Shown here piece by piece: positions 1-11,200 of a stretch of DNA of 64,000 nucleotides. Every line of letters starts with the position of its first letter. Positions within the stretch are counted from its first letter, which is position 1. A program made the position numbers and the translations under genes. Under the pieces are notes generated by a model, which worked only from the letters and a program-made list of their open reading frames with translations, searched no databases and was not told the DNA's origin. The stretch lies in NCBI GenBank assembly GCA_037833965.1, contig AP031356.1, positions 22,900,501-22,964,500 of the forward strand, in the 5' to 3' direction. This DNA is from Marchantia polymorpha subsp. ruderalis (taxonomy: Eukaryota; Streptophyta; Marchantiopsida; Marchantiales; Marchantiaceae).

Positions 1-1735
1 TCCAGATTTACGAAATAAGTTCCCCACGAGCCACCCTCGAAGAGCTGAAGCACAGTTGGCGGGTGGACACGTACACGATAAAGTGCAGCCCTCGAGATCG
101 TATACTGAACCAGACAGACTCTCTCCTTTTGACTGCAACCGATCAAAACGCATTGAAAAATTTCCTCAGGACTGTGGATGTCGTTCCAAGACTTGAGGCC
201 GAAGGAATCGAAACCCTCTCGACAGCTGTCGGGCTCTGCATTCTTACGAAATAAAAACACAGGGGGAACATGGCGTATGGTAATCTCCACCCAGATGTAC
301 AGTCCCGAAAGCTCGAAGAATCACCCCGCGAAGTCAAAGCTGGTCTGATCACGTCCTGCGTGTACGACTTGATGGGGTCTTCCAATCCTGGTCTGATCAC
401 GTCCTGCGTGTACGACTTGATGGGGTCTTCCAATCCCGTTCGCAAATATTACTTGGCCCTGGTCTGATTAAAAGGATTACGTTCAGAGACCAATTGGCCA
501 GAGCGGGGTCTTCTAAAGTCAATATCAATATCAACGTAGCCGAGATGGAGCCCACATAGGAACGACCTTTGTCCAAAATCACACTAGGTCAACGCCTGGT
601 CAAAATTTCCCACGTACGCAGTTTTGCACAAGGTGCTGCTGACAGAAAGGTGCCAAGACCGCACCGCACGGAGCCTCCTCTACCGCAATCAGGGACCACG
701 TCAAAAAAGCAACAGATCGACGACCTTCGTCAAATACCACGCCATGCCTACGCTGTGTCACAAATCCCACGTACGCAGTACTCGCTGAAGGTGCTGCTGA
801 CATCTACTCACATTATAGTACTACTCATATCTTTGGTTCGACTGATCCAACTGATCGAGACAGTGGCTACCCACCATATTGATTCGTGAAGATCTCACAA
901 ATCCGTACAATAATCGTAGCTTCGGGTACGCTGATAAAATATATCTACTCCGGCACCTACATTATTGTACTGAAATTGCTATGCGGAAAGTTGTTGAAAA
1001 ACAATCAGAACGAGAATGTGTGACCCACGCGGATTGTGGTATGAAAATCGTTGAGAGTACAACTCATTGATGCTCGTACATACCATTTGATTATAATACT
1101 TCTTTACTTAGGCGATGATCACTCGTCGGAAGATAAACGGCGGACGCAGAGGTTTTTAAGACAATCTTGAAAGTATGGAATTTTTTTTTATATATATAAA
1201 CCTATTCGATGGCGAGAGAGGCGTGCTTTTTAAGGCTTATATTAGCCCTGAGATTTTCGGTGTATCTGAAGCTTGTCTTTACGAGCAAGTATGGGAAAGA
1301 TTATCTGGGCAGCGACAGGACGCTTAATCAGCCGCTTGCGTAGCTTCACACTTGGCATATCTGCTTCACGCTTCGCATATCAAACTGCGTTGCACTCAAG
1401 GTCAGGTTTAGGAAAGAGCATTTTCTGGGAAAACCTGGCATGTCTTTGCACATATGTCTTCTGCCTCAGAAGTTCTAATTTCTGCATACACTGGGGTCGC
1501 AGATATCTTGACGTACAAGAGTTCATTTTTCAGGCTGCATTAATTGCAGTAAAGATGCTGGCACGGACCCTGGAGTGGAGTGGAGAAGCGAGAGAGATTT
1601 CATCCAAGAATCGGTAGAAGTGGCTGAAGAAGGTGTCACTATAAGCCTCAGTCGAACCCTTGAACCCAAATGCAGTGCGGAAGCGCTGAGAACTGCTCGA
1701 GCTTTCTAGCCCGGGGAATCGTGAGCGCAAGGCTC
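1..1735. other. Relic upstream block of a receptor-kinase gene, copy 1
   Basis: This stretch aligns by eye along its whole length with 59,132-61,354, the DNA upstream of the receptor-kinase gene at 61,879, with scattered substitutions and small indels. An open frame at its start (about 63-254, beginning upstream of the window) matches the frame at 59,023-59,469, including the shared peptide YTIKCSPRDRIL. I do not recognise this peptide and cannot say whether it is coding. The block ends abruptly where it joins malectin-domain sequence at about 1,736. Compared with the copy at 61,354-62,411, about 1.06 kb (first exon and first intron) is missing. I read this as a truncated duplicate of a receptor-kinase locus. 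Confidence 0.55.
342..437. repeat. 48-bp tandem duplication, two units
   Basis: Units 342-389 and 390-437 differ only at the last base. The homologous position near 59,463 has a single unit, so the duplication arose in this copy after the blocks separated. Confidence 0.9.
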
Positions 1736-2001
1736 CTTCAACTGAAGGATCACGAAATTATCTTCTTCGAGCAATGTTTCCCAGCAAAAACTTGACTCTG
1801 AAAGGAATTGCATTGTCGGGATATGCCACTCGGTACTACCTTACTGTCGATGCCACGTACATCACCACAATCCAGCTACTGCCTCCTATACCGCAGACAA
1901 TCGAGCTGGTGGTCTCTTCATTAGATAACAGATTTTACGTTTGTCTCGTGCCCTTGTGGAAGACAAGTCCTGAATGCCAGCTATCTGGAGTTGCGTCCGT
2001 A
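1736..2001 (+). pseudogene. Malectin-like domain fragment, receptor-kinase pseudogene
   Basis: The sequence is nearly identical to the second exon of the kinase genes at 8,753-9,010 and 62,411-62,670. It encodes the malectin-like segment starting at the asparagine-rich [15 protein letters not shown] region (here with an I/L-type change) and running to the VCLVPL strand. A frameshift lies just after VCLVPL, where an extra base pair of sequence replaces the reading seen in the intact copies, and homology stops at about 2,001. Signal peptide, transmembrane segment, LRRs and kinase are absent. It cannot make a receptor and is a dead fragment left by deletion. Confidence 0.8.
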
Positions 2002-2184
2002 AGGCCATTAGCTTTAGAAAGAAAGGAAGGTTGTAACCCATTATGTATATAGTCAGCTTATTAAGGCCATCAGCTTTAGAAAGAAAGGAAGGTTGTAGCC
2101 CATTATGTATATAGTCAGCTATTTAGGTCCTTCAGCCTTAGGAAGACAGGTAGGTTGTAACTTATGCCGTATATTGTCAACTTA
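2001..2184. repeat. About 62-bp tandem repeat, three units
   Basis: Units begin at about 2,001, 2,063 and 2,124. The first two are nearly identical (AAGGCCAT.AGCTTTAG core); the third is more diverged. The array begins exactly where the malectin fragment loses homology, so it may mark the breakpoint. Confidence 0.8.
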
Positions 2185-2189
2185 GTGGA

Positions 2190-5090
2190 TGCGTCACTAA
2201 TGTATGTATTTCTGAAATGTAAAGTATCGCCAAAGGCTGAGAGTATTGCTGTAAAAGGTAAATACAAATCGTCCTGAGATAAATTATTTCCCCAAGGTTG
2301 TCCGTATTGTCCACAAATGGTTCGAACTTCTGAACCTTTTGTGTTTCGAGATTGACCGCTTAGGAGTTGGCCGTGTACTTTTCTTTGAGATTCATATGGG
2401 TGTGAACCTTTCGTTTCCTGACAAATTTGCCATGTGATTATTCCACGAAGGATCAAATATTATCATTTCTTTGGTTCATAGAGCGTAAGGAAATGGGTTT
2501 TCGAAAGTATTAGGTGTCATTGTTCTCACATAACAGCAAGATGCTTGATGAATTCTCGAAGATATATAGATGCTGATTTCAATTATATTTATTTTCCCTT
2601 CATTAAAATATAAAATTTCTGTATTCTTTATACTTATTTTTCTAAACTAGTGTGAATTAACCAAGACAATGTTGTCGAGATCCCAATCACCCCTAGAACT
2701 AAGCACTGTTGTTGTTTCTTCAATTTATATTCTCTCACTATAAAGTACTAGATTAGTAGTACAAAACAACAGGGCATAGATTGACCACATTCTATGCAAG
2801 TAGAAAGAAGTCAAAGAAAATATTGTCAGCTTGCAAAAACCATCAAAATATTCTAATCTTAAGGTAAAGTTATCGTCAAAACTCAATCATTTTCTTACAA
2901 TAGATCTAAAATTAACTACAATAGATTTTAATTTCCAAATTCAAAAGAAAGTTCAAGATTTATTTAATGAATATTAAAAAATTTATTATCTTGTTTTAGC
3001 TTTCTAAATGTTGAGAACCAAAAACATAACAATATATTAATGATGATTTAATATTTACTTTGTGTTGTGCTTTTGTCCTGAGCTTGATCCGGAAGTTAGC
3101 CGACTTCCTACGCTTTTAGTCCACCTGTTGGAAATTTATTTTAGCTCTACAATTTGAACTATACCAGTTTTGGAAATTTTATCTTACTGATAACTTTTAA
3201 AAACTCAACAGGAGCAAAAAACAAGCCTAATCTTTATAATTTGATCGTATAGTATAAACATACTGCTGAGCTGTATGCTTAACGATATAGATGTATCGAA
3301 TTCCTTTCAACCTGATCATTTCTGTTTTGTTTCATTTCTGTATCAGCATAATATTTAACTAAACTCCAATATTTCAAATTCTGTCTTCCAATTTACAATC
3401 ATCATAAGACATATTGATTGATATTTTATTTTTATTCAATCCTTCAATACAAGAAAAATGATCTTAAAATCTTTTCTTTTACTTTTGCAAATTACTCAAC
3501 TGAATTTTAAATTAAGAATGAATGATATATGTACATAATTTTTGAAACAAATCGGATTGAATATTTTTTTGTTCTGTCAAACTAAAAATATGTGAAGAAA
3601 CATATGTCATGTGAAAATCTTAGTGTGTTAGGCATGAAAGAATTTATTTAAGATCTTAATTTGATCTTGTCCTACATGTTATATTATTTCAAGAATTTCA
3701 AATATCCAAATAACGATTGGATAGGTAATAAGATACTTAGATTACATGTAAAAAAATTCTAATTTTAAAATTTATTCCTCTTAAATTTTATTTTCTGTAT
3801 TTTAGATTTAGTTTAAATTCTATTTTTTAACATTTCTCGATATTAAAAATCAAAATTTATAATTGAATATTCTAAATTCGACTTATTGAAATTTTTAGCT
3901 TAAAATTAAAAGCTTTTTTTTTGTAAAGAAAATTAGTAAGAATTTAAATATTTATTTTACACTAAAATTTCTTAAAAGATTTAATAGCAAAAATCAATTT
4001 TGTAGTCATTTTATTACATGATGAGCATGAATTTAAATGGTATTGAAATTCGATTAAGATCATTTTTAAAAATTTTAAGATAAGAATAATCGGAGTAATA
4101 ATAATCTTAATTTCAAGTAGTTAATTTTATTCTTTATAGTTGTAAAAATTATTGGAAGTACCCACCCATTGTTACAAGAAATGCAAAGAATCCAGAAACC
4201 ACAAAGAAATTTCACGATAGTCTTGCAATGGATACCCAAACCCCATGAGTATCCAATATACATCCGTACCCATGACACAATGGGTGGGTAATGGCTATAG
4301 GATACATCTACGTAAATAAGTTCCCATAACCCCTCTGTGTATGGAATTTTGTAGACGCCACTCTCTAGGCCACCCGGACTTACTTTGGAAGCTTTAGACA
4401 GCAGACTTGATACGATTCAACCAATTTCAGCTTTCACCGATAATAAATACGAAGTAGAGCTGTATATTTTCTCGATCGCATCGCGATAGCTGTTTGGTGA
4501 GAAAGAAATCTCTTCACCTCTATTCTCACGACCGCAATATCTATAACTATAGATGTCACTGGCAATCAGTTTCGCCGATTCCTATAGCTTCTTGACGGAC
4601 CTAATTATTTGAATGATTTCTACTTGAAAAGTAGCAAAGACGGTCTAAGCGAGAATGCAATTTGTGGCCATTCGAAAAGCTCCCGTGCCACCGATGATTG
4701 GTTGTTCCTCCACGAAGGGTCTGACTACACCATACCGATGCTGAAAATACCATAAAAGCAAAATTATACCGATGTTTTATGTGTTATTGAGGTCAGCCTG
4801 TCACTGTCAGCCCCTCCGACCCGATATTTTACCTCTTCTCCAATTTTAGCGTTGTGCTCAAACTCAAAGTTAGTCCAGCAGCACGAGCACCAAACTAGTA
4901 GATTCCATAAATACGTGCAGCTAATTGTCGCTAAGGTTGGTCGACGATCAATTTTTCTCCTAAAATTTAGTGAATGAAGTTTTGTATGGTTATGAACTTC
5001 ATAGAGGTGCTCTCTAGAGTGGATGTAAAAGTTGGATCTTTAACTTCAAGAAACTTTAAATAATTCAGAGAGGACGGGCCTTCTTTTAAC
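2190..5090. other. AT-rich intergenic DNA, no gene seen
   Basis: No ORF here has recognisable protein features, and the stretch is strongly AT-rich with long A/T runs. The only structure I noted is a perfect 14-bp inverted repeat (4,159-4,172 with 4,277-4,290; arm TACCCACCCATTGT) around a 104-bp spacer. It could be a small MITE-like remnant, but I cannot identify a target duplication. Confidence 0.6.
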
Positions 5091-7300
5091 ATCCAATAAG
5101 AGGGACAGTCCACAAAGCTCGAAGAATCATCACGCCAGGAAAAACGCGGTCCGATGGCGTCCTGCGTGTACGACTCGATGAGGTTCCATCCGAAAGCATT
5201 ATTGCTTGGTCCTCCTTATTCTTCTCGGCGTTCTGGTCTGAAAGAAAAATATCCTAATGGCCACGTTCCGATAGACAGCATAAAGCAAGTGTGGGGTCAA
5301 TATGTGCGTGGCCGAGATTGACCCCCCCCCCCCTCCCCAAGAACGACTTTTACGCCATAGACACCAGGTCAACGCTGGGTCAATTTTTCCACGTAGTTTT
5401 TTGTACTCTCAGAAGGTACTGCTGACAAAATTGTGCCGAGCTGCAAAAGCTCCATGGTGCCCTCTCAACTGGAACTAGTGACCACGTCAAAAGGCAACAT
5501 TATAACGAGCTTTGTCTAAAACCCAGGCCATACGTATGCCTACGCTGTGTCGAAATTCCTTCGCATGCAGTAGTCGCAGAAGGTGCCGCCAACAGAAGTC
5601 TGCATATCTGCAAAGTCTCCACGATGACTTTTACACACCAACTACCAACCACGTTAAGAAGCAACTTTCACGATTTTCATGGCCATTTTGCTGTAAAAAA
5701 TATCTCAGACAGTAACTTCACCCCTGATCACTTACCCAAATCACTTACCCGAGAAAATTGGAGAATCAAAGTACTTCACATCATCAAAGTTGCGCTTATT
5801 TCACAACATTAGTTGAAGTTGAGAAGTTATGTTGGAAATCCTTTTCATTCTAACGGATGTTCCACTGTCCAATACGAGTAAATGAGCATGTGTTTATTTT
5901 CGTCAAGGCTGTAAAGTCCTGGTGCTCGTAGCGCATAGACATCTCGTATCCTGAAGAAGAACAATGAAACTGGAAGGCGGGATAGCAAGTTTAGCGTGGC
6001 TGATTGTTACTGCGCTTCTCAGCTTCACCTCGCATTTCTACCAGTTTCGTCTCACTCTCAAAAGTTGAAACTTCAAATTTCATGTCCTATCGTCTTTCGT
6101 TGCTCCTAACAAATATACGATTGCCAGAAAGATGGGCTTTTGAAGGCTGCTATTAGTCCTAAGATTTTGGGGTGCAGGAAGGGTGTATAGGAAGCTTTTG
6201 TTTATGAGCAAATGAACCACTCTCGTAGCTTCCTATGGAGATTCCCCTGATCATACTGCAATGCATTCAAGGTAAGGTTAGGGAATTAGAATTTTCTGGA
6301 AGTATTTGGATAGTCTTAGCACATTTTGTAATCTGCGTGTGAGGTTCTGATTTCTGCATCCACTGCTTTCTAAGAGATGATTGGTTTCAGGCTTTATCAG
6401 CATCAACATCAACTGTGGTTGTGAGGTTGACACGGACCCAGACACCACCCTGGATTTGAAGTGGTGCAACTGGCTGAAGAAGGTGTCACGATCAACGCTA
6501 CTGTAAACCTCAATCCAACCGTTGTTCCCGGAAAAACTGCTCTGGCTTCAACCTGGGTAATCCTGACGGCAAGGCTCGATCGTAATTCTATTACAAATTG
6601 CCTGTGGGTTTCAATGAAACACATGAAACAAGACTATGGCCGACGGTAAACATTTCGATGCTCCTGGGGTTCAGCTCCTGTTGGCGGGATTTCAAATGCA
6701 CAACATCTTCTCGACGAGCCTAGAAACTGAAGAGACTAAACTGGGAGCAACACCTCCACAAACTCATCATCTTCGCTCGATGCAGCCTCCGACGACAATC
6801 ATCTTGTAAGCGAAAATACTTTCGTACAATCTGACCTGGCTCAGATCTTGCCTGCTCCAAACTCAAGTAGCTTGGATTGCTTAAACAAATGATCACTTCC
6901 GAACTGTTTCTGTCGATACCCGCATCCCAAAGATCAACATGAAGTACGTTGGACTCATGGAGATGGAGAAAGGTGCTCTAAACATCAATCGTTGTGATCT
7001 CCAACGCTTGAAGATGTTCATTGGTGCCACAATGATAGTAAGGGGATGATTCTAGTCTTTATCAAAGATAAATACCCCGTTTTGACAGGCGTGGATTCGC
7101 CATGGTCGTCACCACGTGGTGTCCGAAGCTGAACGCTCTTTTCATGCTCTAACCACGTTTACCATTTGTTGGGTTGTCTTAGACAGATTCTGCAGGTGAT
7201 CACAATATGACCAATTTCGAATTTTGTTTCATGCATGAACATCCGGCTCAAACATCTGCTTAACTCCATTCTAGCGTTGTGAACATCAACTCTCATCAAA
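5090..7300 (+). pseudogene. Degenerate receptor-kinase upstream block and ectodomain exons, copy 2
   Basis: Patches here resemble two places. About 5,100-6,560 resembles the upstream blocks at 300-1,680 and 59,400-61,330 (shared phrases around 5,120, 5,920, 6,190 and 6,460). About 6,650-7,060 resembles the last LRR-type exons of the intact gene at 13,085-13,490: a segment starting FDAPGVQLLLAG matches [12 protein letters not shown], including a GTAAG donor at about 6,810. Frames are broken between patches. I read the region as remains of an older receptor-kinase copy that lay immediately upstream of the intact gene. Confidence 0.55.
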
Positions 7301-7507
7301 AGAGATATGTTGTACGTGTCGACCTAGTTAGCGAATGACGGTGTCAAAATGGAGTACTTCCATTGCCGTGGGCGTAGTATGCGGAGCATAGCATATAACT
7401 GATGTGTGTAATAACGCTGCAGATTTCTGCCCAGGCTGGAACCATGATATCTGGCGACTAATGGCGGGGTTTTTCTTGTGTCAATTATCTCTGCGACTGA
7501 AATAGGG

Positions 7508-7613
7508 GAGCAGAAGCACAATGCATTGGGCTGGAATTCTTTCTGGTGTCTTACTCTCGAACCTTATTCTCTCCCCGGTCCTCTCGCAGTCTACTGTGGC
7601 TTCTCCAGAAGGT
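7508..7613 (+). pseudogene. Orphan signal-peptide exon of a receptor kinase
   Basis: The segment matches the first exon of the genes at 8,209-8,323 and 61,879-61,993. It contains the hydrophobic signal-peptide core ending SPVLSQST and a GTGAG donor right after it. No in-frame ATG exists at the position used by the intact genes, and no malectin exon follows before the next copy starts. It is evidence for one more decayed duplicate between copy 2 and the intact gene. Confidence 0.6.
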
Positions 7614-8208
7614 GAGTCTGTGAACTGGCTTCCCATGGTGAATCTAGCGGAGAAGTCATTTGAATTATACCTGGCAGTTCCATTGAGAGCCTGAATAGGC
7701 AAAGATTTTTTTGCTCGTTCCATTATTTCTTCTGCATGAGAATTGACAACGAGATTCCAAATGCGATTTACTGGGAATTGTGTGAAGCTGTGAAAACAAA
7801 AATTCCGCCCAGTCCGGCTGATTTACTTCTTGCGCCGTTTTGACAGGCGTGAAAGTTTCTGGCCGTTTCACCAAGTTTGATGCACTTACCAAGTTCACAA
7901 ATCTGTTGGGATATCTTAGACACGACCTGCAGGCATCTGTAGTCATGCATGAACATCTGCCTTATTCTTCTTCTTAGCTACATATCAGCTTCAGGAACAT
8001 CAATTTTCAAATCAATTGAGGTATTCTATATGGACCTCGTCATATTCAGTATGCTCATTGCTGTGGGCACAGTATGTGGAGCACTCATATCACTGAGCTG
8101 TCTCATTACGCTGCAGATATCTGCCCAAGCTGGAGCCGTGATATCTGGCAACTAATGGCCGGCAATGTTTTGTGTCAATTTTCTCTGCAACTCACAAGCC
8201 AGCTTCCA

Positions 8209-11200
8209 ATGAAATTGGGGAGCAGAAGCAGAAATTTCTTGGCTGGAATTCTTTTTGGGGTCTTATTATATAACCTGATTCTTTCTCCGGTCGTCTCCCA
8301 GTCTACCGAGGGCTCTACACAAGGTGAGTCTGCAAAATTGGTTTTCTGCGGTGAATTCGATCAAGAAACTTAGATCAATTTAAGCTTGCAGCTCCAACGA
8401 GATATTGCAATGCGAATTATTGGCGATTGTGTGAAGTTATGAAAATACAAAATCAGGCCAGTCTGATAGTACTGATGAATATCTTGCAACTTAGGATTCA
8501 TAAGCATCAGCTGTGGCGGCTTGAGTGGAGTAGACCCTATCACCTCACTCCAGTGGATCACTGATGAGACTCATCTGCAGTCATTCGAAAGTCTTTATCA
8601 AGATAATGTGATCTACACCGCCGACGTTCAGTACAACGAGAGCTCACCTAGCCTGCCGAATGGCGAACAGTTAAAAACTGCTCTGGTGTTCCTTCCCAAC
8701 AAAATGACACGCTCGAAGTTTTGCTACAACTTGCCGATTGCATTTAACGCAACTGAAGGATCACGAAATTACCTTCTTCGAGCAATGTTTCCCAGCAAAA
8801 ACTTGACTCTGAAAGAAAAAGCATTGTCGGGATATGCCACTCGGTTCTACCTTACTGTCGACTCCACCTACATCACAACAATTGAGCTACTGCCATCTAT
8901 GCCGCGGACAATCGAGCTGGTCGTCTCTTCAATGGATGACAGATTTTACGTTTGTCTCGTGCCCTTAGAAGACAAGTCCTCGATGCCAGCTATCTCAACT
9001 CTGGAGTTGCGTCCGTTCAGTCTAGATTATTATGGCAGATATGGTCAGTCGAGTAAAATGCAACAGTCGAGCTATCTGATGCTGGTTGATCGTTTGGACT
9101 TCGGAGGAATACTTGATAATGAGTCGCCTCCTCTCAGGTGCACATTCGAATGCGAATTGAAGAAGAGTGGAGCGAGACTAGCTTTACCTCATCATGCTGT
9201 CCAGCATGTGAAGTGCATGGTGACCATTGACGTTTTGGTTCTTTCTGCGCGCAGGTATCCCGCAGACCCTTTCGATCGTATATGGTCATCCCGACGAATT
9301 CCCGAAGGAGCGCAGTTTGAGACTTACAACAGGACCGAAGATGCAAACCTTTCGTATGGCGGGGAGAATGTTCACTTCCCTATTGCAGTTATGAGATCGA
9401 TATGGAAGGGAAAAAATTTATCGTCCACCATTAACTTTGAGGTTAATGTGAAGAGCGCTAGAGCCCTCCGTCCACTACCAACATTCTGGTTCCAGATGAT
9501 ATGTTCAAACGTTGTTTCTGGAGATGTGAATCCTCATCTAAAGGCCAGTCTAATCGACGGTGATCTAGCTTGGATCTGGTCGGCGGTTGAGGCATACACA
9601 ACTCCCAGTTTTGTTCAGCTATTGAACACCGGCCAGGACATCCGTAGCGATTCGTTTATAATCAGAATTGAACCAAATGAAACCACAGACGCACCTGTTC
9701 TGGTAAATGCAGCCGAGATTCATGGTGAGTTTTCAGCGGTGGCAGTGAGAACTTCAAAACTTGATGGTAAGTGAAGGCCACAGTTTGGAATTTATGTCGA
9801 TTGTTTACCGACAGCTATGCTTGGAATATAAAGTCATTGAATGACTGAGAAATTAATACGGTTTTGTTTCTTCAAACTTTCTCAGTGGATGCAGTCATGA
9901 AGCTTTTTCCCAATTTCGCATCAAGTTCTGTAGACACAGCTGGCGATCCGTGCTTGCCAGTTCCTTGGGGCTGGCTAGTTTGTAGTATCGAGTTGCCCCC
10001 TACAATAACCCAAATGTAAGTTTGTAGTCCACGAATTCCTTACAATGGTACTGATCACACAATCAGAATCTACATCTGTAGCAACACAAGAATTGACAGA
10101 ATCTACATATATAGAAACACAAGAATTGATCTCCTTCTGACAATGACCATATACAGCTCAAATCTTGCAAGGTGCGTATATTGAGATTAAACCTTGCCAC
10201 GCACCGACGACATGAATAAGAATTTCTTGACGTTGCAGAAACCTCACTTCGAAGCCGTGTGAGAAGAGTTGGACCTTGATTTGTGAAGTCGTCTGACCGT
10301 CTTGGACTTGTCAAACTAGAAATTCAATGGACGCAAGCCAATATCCCTAGTGACTGTTTCTAAGATGAGATGCCCAAGGATGTGTCACATCAGATCCCTA
10401 CAGTTTTTGTCTTCTTGTTGATTAGTATATAGCTTCCTTTGACAGGTCCGTTTGTCTGACAGAAATCTTACTGGCGAAGGTGTGGCCGGTGTATTGCCTA
10501 CTGAACTTGGAGCACTGAGTCAATTGACGATTTTGGACCTGTCTGAAAACAATTTCGACGGGTATTTTCCTGATTCTCTTGGAGGAATCCGCACACTCAG
10601 AGAACTGTAAGAACCCTACTCACTCGCGCTTCGGATGACATAGATGAAAGCAGGTGTCTCTATGATGACAATGGTTCCATCAGTTGTGCCATACTGGCTG
10701 TGATCATTGCAGTAATTTTAGCAATTTCATATCAATCTTTGATTGAAGGTGTATACTTTTTAAGTTTGAGGACAACGTCCATCATCATTTGCATGGATCT
10801 AAAGTTTCCAATTTGCCAACTTTAGGAACTTGGGACACAACAAGCTGCATGGAGAGTTACCATTATTCAGTCCAAAATCACTTGACAATCTGGTAACGCT
10901 GTAAGTTCTTCAACATCTCACAACGCAAGTAAGATCTATCGTAATTTCAGTAATATTGACAAAGTTCGTAGATAACTATAGGTTGAATCCTTTTGACTTA
11001 TACATTTTTTCTAGGTGAAATCAAATTACGAGACTAATCAACTCGTCAGCATCGTTGGCATCAGTTTTGTCAACTTAATGTCAAATGTTGTTATTCAGTT
11101 AGATGGCGTAGCTAGCTAGAGTTGGAAGACAACTTGGAATGAGGTAAACTGTTTGAGTCGTTATTCTTCATGGAGGGAAGATGATTTTGTTCATTCTAAT

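Noticed and set aside
4159..4290. MITE with 14-bp terminal inverted repeats
   Set aside because: No convincing target-site duplication or second copy seen; kept only as an inverted repeat.
9138..9254. Continuous coding through exons 2-3 of the receptor kinase (open frame 8,521-9,774)
   Set aside because: The paralogue has a stop here and both borders are GT-AG splice sites that give [10 protein letters not shown] in frame.
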